Origin: Methylacidiphilum sp.
GTDB taxonomy: Bacteria > Verrucomicrobiota > Verrucomicrobiia > CAIQCK01
Assembly (NCBI GenBank): GCA_020718125.1
Contig: DYDC01000021.1
Span: forward strand, 1 to 17,613
Length of the DNA: 17,613 nt
Reading direction: 5' to 3'
Position 1 is the first letter of the stretch; each line of letters begins with the position of its first letter. This document shows, piece after piece, positions 1-6,759 of this stretch. The notes beneath the pieces were generated by a model, which made no database searches, had not been told where the DNA came from, and worked only from the letters and a program-made list of their open reading frames with translations. A program made the position numbers and the translations under genes.

Positions 1-48
1 AAAAGGGGACATTTCTAACGAGTCCAAAAGGGGACATTTCTAACGAGT
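1..48. repeat. Two direct 23-bp repeats (period 25)
   Basis: The 23-base unit starting AAAAGGGGACATTTC is present at 1-23 and again, identically, at 26-48, separated by CC. The array runs off the left edge, so more copies may lie outside. Such A/G-rich GGGGACATTTC units often border mobile elements in related genomes; that association is recalled, not shown here. Confidence 0.8.
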
Positions 49-57
49 TCCGACATC

Positions 58-103
58 GCCCGCGATTCGCTAGACTTCGCGCCCGCGATTCGCTAGACTC
101 CGC
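58..103. repeat. Two tandem 23-bp repeats upstream of the oxidoreductase
   Basis: Units at 58-80 and 81-103 both read GCCCGCGATTCGCTAGACTN-CGC and differ at one base (T versus C near the end). They are directly adjacent and lie 22 bp upstream of the ATG at 126, so they occupy the position expected for the promoter or leader of that gene. No clear -35/-10 pair or ribosome binding site is visible in this stretch. Confidence 0.75.
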
Positions 104-125
104 GCCCGCAATCAAACCACCATCC

Positions 126-1520
126 ATGAAAAGCACACGACGCCAATTTCTGCGCGCAGCCGTTTCCGCAGCCGCCACCTTCACCGTTATCCCCCGCCAC
201 GTGCTTGGCGGCCCGCGTCACGTGCCGCCGAGCGAGAAGATCAACATTGCGCTCGTCGGCGCGGGCGGCCAGGGCCGCGCGAACCTCCGCGCGCTGTTCA
301 ACGAGCCTGACGCGCGGGTCATCGCCATCGCCGATCCCGTCGAGTCGGTCAGCCTCGAGGAGTTCTATTACAAAGGCATGGGCGGGCGCGGGCCGGTAAA
401 GGCCGAGATCGAGAGGCGTCACGGCGAAAAGACGCCGGGGTTCCGTTGTGCCGAATACGAGGACTTCCGCGTGATGCTGGAGAAGGAGAAGGCGATTGAC
501 GCGGTGCTGTGCGCGACGCCGGACCATCTGCACGCCTGCGTCTCGACCGTGGCGATGCGCGCGGGCAAGCACGTCTATTGCGAGAAGCCGCTGACGCACA
601 ACATCTGGGAAGCGCGGCTCGTGTCGCGCGTGACGAAAGAGACGGGTGTGGCCACGCAGATGGGCAACATGGGCCATTCCCGCGTCGGCATCCGCCTGAC
701 GTGCGAGTGGCTCTGGGACGGCGTCATCGGCAACGTTCGTGAGGTCCACGCCTGGGTCGGCGCGAACCGCTGGAACAAACAGCTCATGGGCCGGCCCACA
801 GACACGCCGCCGATCCCGCCCGGCATCAACTGGGACCTCTGGCTCGGCCCGCGCGAGCCGCGCCCGTATCATCCGGCCTACGTGCCGGTGAAGTGGCGCG
901 ATTTCTGGGCGTTCGGCTGCGGCTGCATGGGCGACTTCGGCTGCCACGACATGGACGCGGCGTGCTGGGCGCTCGATTTGAAGGCACCCATCAGCGTCGA
1001 AGCGCGGGCCGCAGGTTACATGGACGCCGAAATCCAGCCGCACGGCTCGCTGATGTATTACGAGTTCGGCCCGCGCGGCAAGCAGCCGCCGGTGCGGATG
1101 ACCTGGTATGATGGCGGCCTCGCGCCGGCACGGCCGGCGGGATTCCCAGACGACGAGAAGCTGCCAAGCCGCGGCGTGTTGTTCGTCGGCGACAAGGGCA
1201 CGATGATCTGCGAAGGCGCGGGCGGCCAGCCGCGGCTGTTGCCGTATGAGCGGATGCGCGAATACAAGAAGCCCGCCGAGACGCTGCCGCGCTCGAAGGG
1301 CCATCACCGCGACTGGCTCGACGCCATCAAGGGCGGGCCGGAGGCCAGCTCGAATTTCGAGTATGGCGCGCGTCTGACGGAGCTGACATTATTGGGCCTC
1401 GTGGCGCTGCGGACCGGCAAGAAGCTCGCGTGGGACGCGGAGGCCATGAAAGCGACCAACGCGCCCGAAGCCGACGCGATCATCAATGGGACTTACCGCG
1501 AGGGCTGGAAGCCGGCTTGA
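126..1520 (+). CDS. Tat-exported Gfo/Idh/MocA family oxidoreductase
   Basis: 464 aa. Residues 1-29 are a Tat signal (STRRQFLRAA followed by a small hydrophobic stretch), so the protein is probably exported folded with its NAD(P) cofactor. The Rossmann fold begins at about residue 39 with the nucleotide loop GAGGQG (45-50) and the acidic strand end IAIADP (67-71). The family Glu-Lys-Pro motif is at 153-155 (YCEKPL). The C-terminal half has the long Trp-rich substrate-domain insert (WDLWLGPREPRPYHP) usual in Verrucomicrobia and Planctomycetes paralogues. Substrate cannot be told from sequence; a sugar or sugar-acid dehydrogenation is the family role. The length is normal. A GCCGG/CCGGC hairpin overlaps the stop. 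A paralogue lies at 6760-8112 on the other strand. Confidence 0.93.
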   Translation: MKSTRRQFLRAAVSAAATFTVIPRHVLGGPRHVPPSEKINIALVGAGGQGRANLRALFNEPDARVIAIADPVESVSLEEFYYKGMGGRGPVKAEIERRHGEKTPGFRCAEYEDFRVMLEKEKAIDAVLCATPDHLHACVSTVAMRAGKHVYCEKPLTHNIWEARLVSRVTKETGVATQMGNMGHSRVGIRLTCEWLWDGVIGNVREVHAWVGANRWNKQLMGRPTDTPPIPPGINWDLWLGPREPRPYHPAYVPVKWRDFWAFGCGCMGDFGCHDMDAACWALDLKAPISVEARAAGYMDAEIQPHGSLMYYEFGPRGKQPPVRMTWYDGGLAPARPAGFPDDEKLPSRGVLFVGDKGTMICEGAGGQPRLLPYERMREYKKPAETLPRSKGHHRDWLDAIKGGPEASSNFEYGARLTELTLLGLVALRTGKKLAWDAEAMKATNAPEADAIINGTYREGWKPA

Positions 1521-1525
1521 CCGGC
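1511..1525. terminator. Small stem-loop at the stop codon
   Basis: GCCGG (1511-1515), loop CTTGA, CCGGC (1521-1525). The stem is short, overlaps the TGA stop and has no T tract, so its termination role is uncertain. Confidence 0.25.
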
Positions 1526-1552
1526 AGTCCGACCACGTGAATCGGTTTTCAA

Positions 1553-1800
1553 CATGACAGGCAGCCACGGTTGTCGGCCTGAAGGGCCGCCAGTAAATCA
1601 GCCCTGGGCAAGCAAGTCCGCGAGCACCGCCCCGGGTAATGGTCCGCCAAATGCGAGCCGCCCTGGAAGGGCGGCGGTAGAATCGGCGGCGCAGCGGAAT
1701 GACCGGCGCCCCTACAGGGCGCCCTTGATGGGCGCGGCGGTTTCCCAGGGCGTTGCCCTGGGCTGATATGATCGCAGCCTTTCAGGCTGCGATGTTCGGA
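1553..1800. repeat. Cluster of five stem-loops (intergenic palindrome array)
   Basis: This gap between two + strand genes holds successive GC-rich palindromes: CGGCC/GGCCG at 1575-1589, CCGCCC/GGGCGG at 1658-1674, GGCGCCC/GGGCGCC at 1705-1723, CCCAGGGC/GCCCTGGG at 1744-1762, and a 10-bp perfect stem ATCGCAGCCT/AGGCTGCGAT at 1771-1793. Loops are 3-5 nt. The open frame on the minus strand through it is a by-product of repeat composition. The last two stems share spacing and loop (CCTTTCAGG) with the repeat at 14601-14655, so this is a dispersed family. No T tracts follow, so a structured mobile repeat is more likely than a set of terminators. Confidence 0.75.
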
Positions 1801-1858
1801 ACCGACAACGAATTTGCGAATAACTGAAATCAAACGATCCATCGAAAGGAACCACACC

Positions 1859-2791
1859 ATGCCACGCAAACTCAGCTCCATCTCGCCCGACTGGTGGGAC
1901 TATACCACGCTCGACGCCGACATCATCGAAGCCGCCGCCCGCCTGACGCCGCGCGACATCGAAAAGCTCTCGCGGCCCGGCTTCAAGGTCGTGATGTATG
2001 ACACGATCACGGAGTTTTACCTCGCCGAGGCGCTCGAATACATCAACGCCTGGAAACGGAGCGCCGACGACAACCCCGTCGGCATCTGCGGCCCCATCGG
2101 CCCGACCGAGCAGCTCCCTCTCGTCGCGCGCCTCGTCAACGATCTGGGCCTCAACGTGCGCTCCGGGCATTTCTGGGGCATGGACGAGTGGTTCCTCGAC
2201 GGCAAGGAGGCGCCGGTGACGCATCCGCTCTCGTTCGAGAAGGCCGACCGCGAGATGTGCTTCGACCGCATCGAGAAACAACTCCGCATGCCCGACGCGA
2301 ACCTGCATTTCCCGAAGGCCGACACCGCGCCCTATCGCAAGAGCTGGGACGCCGGCGTCCGCTGCGCCGTCATGCAGGGCGGCCAGGGCGACGTGAAACA
2401 CTGGGCGTTCAACGACCCGCCGCAGCGCACCGGCAAATACAAGGACGCGCCGCCGTCAGTGGCCGAGTTCCGCAAGCTGCCCACGCGCGTGGTGAAGCTG
2501 CACCCGCTCACCGTCGCGCAAAACGCCCGCACCAGCGGCGGCGGCAACATCTCGCTCGTGCCGACGATGGCCATCAGCGTCGGCCCGCTGGAGACGTGGA
2601 AGGCCGAGAAGGTCTCCATCTGGCAGGCGGGCAACCATGACAACCCGTTCGGCCAGCGCCTGACCGCCTACATGATCTCCAAGCGCATCGCCGACAGTGC
2701 CGTGCCGATGTCGGTGCTCGCCGAGCATCCGAACGTCCAGTTCAACTACTTCCGCGGCGGCCTCGGCTCCTGCGCCGTCGAGATGCACTGA
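1859..2791 (+). CDS. Glucosamine-6-phosphate deaminase-like protein (NagB/sugar isomerase fold)
   Basis: 310 aa. The start at 1859 is chosen because GAAAGGA sits at 1844-1850, 8 nt upstream; the upstream start at 1814 has no ribosome site. The fold matches NagB: the phosphate loop region GPIGPTEQL (78-86), the MDEW segment (108-111) matching the MDEY motif with the proton-abstracting Asp, GQGDVKHWAFNDP (175-187) matching the GxGxDGHIAFNEP active-site segment, and the late VPTMAISVG (234-242). Family role: amino-sugar phosphate isomerisation and deamination in the cytoplasm. The active site deviates: the Asp two before the His is Val179 and the usual Glu is Asp186, so the reaction may differ. 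It stands after the stem-loop cluster and is probably transcribed separately from the oxidoreductase. Confidence 0.8.
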   Translation: MPRKLSSISPDWWDYTTLDADIIEAAARLTPRDIEKLSRPGFKVVMYDTITEFYLAEALEYINAWKRSADDNPVGICGPIGPTEQLPLVARLVNDLGLNVRSGHFWGMDEWFLDGKEAPVTHPLSFEKADREMCFDRIEKQLRMPDANLHFPKADTAPYRKSWDAGVRCAVMQGGQGDVKHWAFNDPPQRTGKYKDAPPSVAEFRKLPTRVVKLHPLTVAQNARTSGGGNISLVPTMAISVGPLETWKAEKVSIWQAGNHDNPFGQRLTAYMISKRIADSAVPMSVLAEHPNVQFNYFRGGLGSCAVEMH

Positions 2792-2799
2792 GCAACGCC

Positions 2800-3188
2800 A
2801 TGCCGGCGAAACTGACGCGCCGACGTTTCGTGAAGGCCGTGGCTGTGGACCTCAGCACCGCGCCCGCAGCACGGTGACGCGCTGCTGCCCCGAGCCGATG
2901 GCGGTTCCTCACGGAAAACGAAGCCGTCCTCGTGGATGCCATCGCAGAGCAGATCGTTCCCGCGGATCAGGATCCCGGCGCGCGCGAGGCGGGCGTCGTC
3001 AACCACACAGACAAGCAGCTCGCCAGCCGTTGTCGCCGGCATCAGCAGGCGTATCGCGACGGTCTGCGCGGCGTGGATGACACGAGCCGTGCGATGTTCA
3101 AGCGTGAGTTTGTCGCGCTGGCTTCCTAGCAACAGATCGCCGCGCTCAAGAAACTGGAAGGCGGCGGGAATCCGTTCTTCCGGCTCAT
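2800..3188 (+). pseudogene. Gluconate 2-dehydrogenase subunit 3-type gene, broken by two in-frame stops
   Basis: One reading frame runs from ATG 2800 to about 3186. It starts with a Tat-like leader (LTRRRFVKAV), continues WRFLTENEAVLVDAIAEQIV and then PADQDPGAREAGVVN, and ends QQIAALKKLE. This is the order typical of the Gluconate_2-dh3 family, the small Tat-exported subunit that helps export the GMC flavoprotein. TGA at 2875 and TAG at 3127 interrupt the frame. The TAG replaces what is normally a charged residue before QQ, consistent with a point mutation. The C-terminus is missing: after NPFFRLI the sequence passes within a few bases, in another frame, into the interior of a GMC oxidoreductase. 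The gene begins 8 bp after the NagB-like stop, so it once may have been cotranscribed with it. Confidence 0.8.
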
Positions 3189-4286
3189 TATCCGATGCCG
3201 CCGTTCCCATGGAATCGCGAGGCGGACATCCTTCTGTCCGCGGCAAACAAACTCGGCCTGCATCCGTTCCCGGTGCCGATGCCGCGCAACTCGGCGCCCT
3301 ACGGCGGCCGGGCGGCGTGCATCGCGTGCCGTTACTGTGTCGGGTTCGCGTGCGAGGTCAACGCGAAGCGCCACGACGCGGCGTTGCCAGCCAAGTTCGA
3401 GCAGTTCCAGAAGCAACCCGGCAAAGACATCGAGCCGGGCTGGGACCGCGTGCGGGAAGAGATTCCGCTCGGTGAACCCGCGATGCAGGCGCTCGCCGCC
3501 AAGTGCGCCGACTGCCGCGCGGAGCAGGCGAAAGGCTGGGCTTCGAGCGGCCACGCAATGACCTGCGCGCAATCATTCCTCAGCCGGGAGCATAACCGGA
3601 TGGCGCCGCCGATGGACGATTGCCTCCGCTGCCACGCGATGTTCTTCGAAGGCACGGCGCGCGACCTCGTCACGCCGCTCGACACGCGAGGACCCTGGCA
3701 GATGGTCCACGAGGAACTCGCCGACCATCGTTCCATCCCATGTCTCGTCTGCCATCAGGTTCATGCCGAGCGCCGGCTGTCGCCGCCATCTGTAGCGGCG
3801 GTCTCTGACCGCCGGGCGGATCAGCACGGCATCCGGCGGTCAGAGACCGCCGCTACAGCACTGGCAGGTGACAAGACCACCAGCAAAGCCGGCTTCTACG
3901 ACCGTCGGGAGCGGCGATTTTTCCCGGCCCACGAGTTGCCGCATCCGAAGGTTTTCGACGGCGGCAAACTGCTGCCGGTCTCCGACGATGCGCGCATCCG
4001 CATCTGCGTGCAATGCCACGCCCCCAGCACGCCACATCAGGCCGGCACCAGCGACGACCGGACGCTGGCGCGGCGTCCACGAAGGGATGAACTGCCTCTA
4101 CTGCCACGCCACGCTTCGCTCGACACGCGCAAGTCCCGCGCACAATGCCACCACGCCGCGTCGAGTTGCGGCCTCGACGTGACGCGCATGGACACCACCG
4201 CACGCGCCAAAGGCAGCCGCCACGACATTCACACCGTCGCGTGCGAGGATTGCCATCCCCAAGGCGCGCCGAAAGCCAAACGCTGA
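3189..4286 (+). pseudogene. Chimeric remnant: GMC oxidoreductase fragment joined to a multihaem cytochrome c
   Basis: The frame is open from ATG 3195 (363 aa) but is a composite. Residues 1-58 are an internal GMC flavoprotein piece (NREADILLSAANKLGLHPFP, then CRYCVGFACEVNAK) lacking its FAD-binding N-terminus and its C-terminus. From about residue 90 it becomes a multihaem cytochrome: CADCR (104-108, a degraded CxxCH), CLRCH (143-147), CLVCH (183-187), CVQCH (271-275) and CEDCH (350-354). Residues 199-221 come from an inserted palindrome. A further haem motif, CLYCH, is encoded near 4090-4104 in the +1 frame, so two compensating frameshifts at about 4055-4120 scramble that part. It has no signal peptide of its own. 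The encoded protein is unlikely to work. Confidence 0.75.
3791..3857. repeat. Palindromic element with 25-bp perfect inverted repeats, TGTAG...CTACA ends
   Basis: The left arm at 3791-3815 and right arm at 3833-3857 are exact reverse complements, with a 17-bp centre. Each arm begins (or ends) with TGTAG/CTACA and contains a nested 8-bp hairpin (CGGCGGTC, TCT, GACCGCCG). It lies in frame inside the cytochrome remnant and encodes residues with no counterpart in the family. Its architecture matches the element at 14409-14525. Confidence 0.9.
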
Positions 4287-4289
4287 ACG

Positions 4290-4403
4290 GCGACTTTCAT
4301 CTCGCGTTTGGTAATGGCCACGGTAGATTTGCGGACCGTGCAGGAACTCGCGGGACACCAAGAAGTCAGGATGACGATGTGCTACGCACCTCTCGCGCCG
4401 GGG
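4290..4403 (+). pseudogene. C-terminal fragment of a tyrosine recombinase (phage-type integrase)
   Basis: Translation of 4290-4403 gives ATFISRLVMATVDLRTVQEL followed by AGHQEVRMTMCYAPLAPG. This matches the end of the integrase catalytic domain: the HTFASRL box (His replaced by Ala), the LGH box (AGH) and the catalytic Tyr region (RYAHLAP becomes CYAPLAP). No N-terminal or arm-binding domain is present and the preceding sequence belongs to the cytochrome remnant. It ends about 55 bp before tRNA-Ile, a common type of integration target, so this is probably a scar of an old integrated element. Confidence 0.75.
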
Positions 4404-4458
4404 TTAGTCCCCTCAAGTTCCCCCACACTGCCGGAGACAGTTGCCGCAAGTGCCGTGC

Positions 4459-4534
<76 letters not shown>

Positions 4535-4535
4535 A

Positions 4536-4553
4536 CCCAAACGGAGATTTGGG
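4536..4553. terminator. Stem-loop downstream of tRNA-Ile
   Basis: CCCAAA (4536-4541), loop CGGAGA, TTTGGG (4548-4553). It lies between the tRNA 3' end and the convergent prephenate dehydratase stop, a position suited to a bidirectional terminator, though there is no T run. Confidence 0.4.
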
Positions 4554-4581
4554 ATCGCGCATCACGAACGAAGACAGGCGC

Positions 4582-5424
4582 CTATTCGTATTTGTCCACG
4601 ACGCGGAACGTGCCGAGCGTGCGCAAGTTCGTCGAGCGGGTCTTCAACAACGCCATCGCCTTTGCGAATGCAGGCTGCTTCGGGCTGCCCTCGCACTCCA
4701 CAAGGAAGAGGTATTCGTCCGGGTTGTTCGGCAACGCGCGCGACACGATGCGCGTCATGTTGACGCCAAACTTCGCCAGCGTTTCCAGCGCGCTGACGAG
4801 CGAGCCGGGCCGGTGCAACAGCCCGAACGCGAGCAATGTCCGCAAGCCCGACCGCACCGCCGCCGGCTTGGTGCCGAGGAGATAGAACCGTGTGATGTTC
4901 TGCGCCCGCGAGCCGAGCCGCGGCACGATCACGTCGAGCTTGTGCAACGCGGCGGCGCCGCGATTGCCAATTGCCCATGCGTCGCCCTCCTGCGCGGCGC
5001 GTTCCACCGCCTCGGAAGTGCTCTCCGCCTCCAGCAACGCCGCGTCCGGGTAACGCGCCCGCACCCAATCGCCGCAATGCTTCAGCGGCACGAAATGCGA
5101 GTAGATGCGCCTGGGTTTTACGTTCTTGTGGCCGAGCAGCGACAGCATGACGTGCAACGACAGTTCCTCGCAGACCACCAGACCCGCCGCGCCAAAGTCC
5201 TCGCGGATGAGCTGGTCCACCGTGTCGTAGATCGGCCCGCCGAGCGTGTTCTCGATCGGCACGACGCCGTGGCCCGCCGCGCCGGTGGCGACGGCCTCGA
5301 AGACCTCCGAGATCGTCCGGCGCGGCGTCAGCTCCGCGCCTTTGGGGAACCGCCGCGCGGCCACCTCGTGGCTGAAGCTGCCGGGCTTGCCAAAATAGGC
5401 AACAGTGATCGTGGGTTGCTTCAT
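4582..5424 (-). CDS. pheA: Prephenate dehydratase (monofunctional, with ACT domain)
   Basis: 280 aa. Converts prephenate to phenylpyruvate in phenylalanine synthesis, in the cytoplasm. The periplasmic-binding-like catalytic domain spans residues ~5-182: AYFGKPGSFSH (9-19), GVVPIENTLGG (53-63) and the catalytic NITRF motif (176-180). The ACT regulatory domain is ~196-275, with the effector loop RPGSLVSAL (205-213); the usual ESRP motif reads VSRA (227-230), so phenylalanine inhibition may be altered. There is no chorismate mutase domain. The start at 5424 (MKQPTITVAYFG) is chosen over the upstream start at 5547 because the extension is non-homologous and overlaps the neighbouring gene. The upstream isomerase ends 16 bp away, suggesting one transcript. 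Confidence 0.93.
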   Translation of the reverse strand: MKQPTITVAYFGKPGSFSHEVAARRFPKGAELTPRRTISEVFEAVATGAAGHGVVPIENTLGGPIYDTVDQLIREDFGAAGLVVCEELSLHVMLSLLGHKNVKPRRIYSHFVPLKHCGDWVRARYPDAALLEAESTSEAVERAAQEGDAWAIGNRGAAALHKLDVIVPRLGSRAQNITRFYLLGTKPAAVRSGLRTLLAFGLLHRPGSLVSALETLAKFGVNMTRIVSRALPNNPDEYLFLVECEGSPKQPAFAKAMALLKTRSTNLRTLGTFRVVDKYE

Positions 5425-5440
5425 GGCCGCATCGTCCGCC

Positions 5441-6349
5441 TCACACGTCGCAGATCTGGATGGCCTGCTGCAGCGAGGCCAGCGGGTCGCGCTTCGGTTT
5501 GAACTCCTGGCCGACGAAACCTTTGAAACCGGTCGCGAGAATGGCACGCATGATGGCCGGGTAGTTCAGTTCCTGCGTCTCGTCAATCTCGTTGCGGCCC
5601 GGGTTGCCGCCAGTGTGGTAGTGGGCGATGTATGGGTGGCTCTCCTCGATGGTGGCGATGACGTCGCCCTCCATGATCTGCATGTGATAGATGTCGTAGA
5701 GCAGCTTGAACCGCTCCGAACCGACGCGCTTGCACAGCTCCGCGCCCCACGCCGTGTGGTCGGCCATGTAGTCCTTGTGGTTGCGCTTGCTGTTGAGGAG
5801 CTCCAACACGACGGTCACCTTGTTCTTCTCCGCGCAACCCACGATGCGTTTGAGGCCCTTCACGCAGTTCTCCAAGCCCTGCTCGTCGGCCATGCCGCCG
5901 CGGTTGCCGGAGAACGTGATGATGTTGGGGAAACCACACTGCGCCACATCGGGGATCGCCTTCTCGAAGCCCGCGACAAGCTTGTCGTGGTGCTCGACGC
6001 GGTTCCAGCCGAAGGGGATGCTGTCGGGGCCGTTGCACATCGCGCATGTCAGCCCGGCCTTTTTCACCGTCGGCCACTCGTTCGGTCCGAGCAGCTCGAC
6101 CGACTCGATGCCCATCTTCGCGCACTCTTTGCAGAAATCCTCGAATGTCATCTTCGCGGGCTTGTTCTTGCCCGGCTTGAACAGGCTGTCGTAGCACCAC
6201 GCCGACACGGAGTGGCGGATGTTACCCTTCAGCTTCGCGGCGCCTTCCGCCGCGCCCGCGACGCCCGTCGCGAGCCGCGCCGTGCCCGCCGCCACCGCGA
6301 CGCCGGTCATCCGCCGCAGCGCCATCCGTCGAGAAATCCTGTTGGTCAT
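5441..6349 (-). CDS. Exported TIM-barrel sugar isomerase/epimerase, hydroxypyruvate isomerase-like
   Basis: 302 aa. Residues 1-34 look like a Tat leader (RRMALRRMTGVAVAAGTARL). The rest is an AP-endonuclease-2/sugar phosphate isomerase barrel with hydroxypyruvate-isomerase signatures: VLELLNSKRNH (181-191), LLYDIYHMQIMEGD (217-229), HTGGNPGRNEIDETQELNYP (245-264) and GQEF (280-283). Probable metal ligands are Glu183, Asp219 and Glu282. Family reactions are hydroxypyruvate to tartronate semialdehyde or related ketose epimerisations; a secreted location is unusual for that role, so the true substrate may be an external sugar. AAGGAG lies at about 6359-6364, upstream of ATG 6349. It precedes pheA by 16 bp on the same strand. 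Confidence 0.85.
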   Translation of the reverse strand: MTNRISRRMALRRMTGVAVAAGTARLATGVAGAAEGAAKLKGNIRHSVSAWCYDSLFKPGKNKPAKMTFEDFCKECAKMGIESVELLGPNEWPTVKKAGLTCAMCNGPDSIPFGWNRVEHHDKLVAGFEKAIPDVAQCGFPNIITFSGNRGGMADEQGLENCVKGLKRIVGCAEKNKVTVVLELLNSKRNHKDYMADHTAWGAELCKRVGSERFKLLYDIYHMQIMEGDVIATIEESHPYIAHYHTGGNPGRNEIDETQELNYPAIMRAILATGFKGFVGQEFKPKRDPLASLQQAIQICDV

Positions 6350-6448
6350 TCGTTTGTCTCCTTTTGTTTGCGAACCATCAGGGGGAAACTAGCAGAAAGC
6401 GCACGGGGGACGAATTCTTTTTCGCAGCGGAGGGGCGTCGGCGGGCGC

Positions 6449-6525
6449 TGGCGCGCCTGGAGGGACTCGAACCCCCGACCAAAGGTTTAGAAAACCTCTG
6501 CTCTATCCAACTGAGCTACAGGCGC
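6449..6525 (-). tRNA. tRNA-Arg(UCU)
   Basis: Read on the minus strand, acceptor GCGCCTG (from 6525) pairs fully with CAGGCGC, the discriminator is G and CCA is encoded (6451-6449). The D arm GCTCAGTTGGATAGAGC and T arm GGGGGTTCGAGTCCCTC are standard. The anticodon loop TTTCTAA puts TCT at 6491-6489, reading AGA/AGG. Confidence 0.93.
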
Positions 6526-6553
6526 GCACGTTGTTCTCGAGTGCTTTCCAAGT

Positions 6554-6582
6554 CTATTAAGGCTGCCGACTTGGACCTGCAA
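6554..6582 (-). promoter_or_regulatory. Candidate sigma-70 promoter for tRNA-Arg
   Basis: On the minus strand, TTGCAG (6582-6577), a 17-bp spacer and TAATAG (6559-6554) lie about 28 bp upstream of the tRNA 5' end. Spacing is ideal and both hexamers are near consensus. The rest of 6583-6759 shows no gene or repeat that I recognise. Confidence 0.5.
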
Positions 6583-6759
6583 CCCAAATCTGCATCCCAT
6601 TAACATGAATCACCGTGAATGCGCCGAAAACACCAGAAAGTGGGAATCAGGTCTTGGCGCAAGTCGGCGAGTGTCTTTGCCGCTTTCGCACGCCGAACAT
6701 CTATGCTGGACAATTCGGCCGCGCTGTCACGGGGAGACGCTCACTGACTGTCGCCCTGC

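Noticed and set aside
93..1307. Long open frame antisense to the first oxidoreductase
   Set aside because: Arg/Ala/His-rich composition without any domain, mirrored on a well-supported gene; typical of GC-rich shadow frames. The same reasoning removes the long antisense frames at 4441-5502, 5405-6490, 6934-8124, 8192-9652 and 11105-12088.
1549..1881. Possible 110-residue protein on the minus strand over the stem-loop cluster
   Set aside because: It is the translation of palindromic repeats, has no ribosome site, and similar frames arise wherever this repeat family occurs.
6526..6759. Small protein at 6605-6793
   Set aside because: No ribosome site or recognisable domain, and it overlaps the end of the oxidoreductase on the opposite strand.
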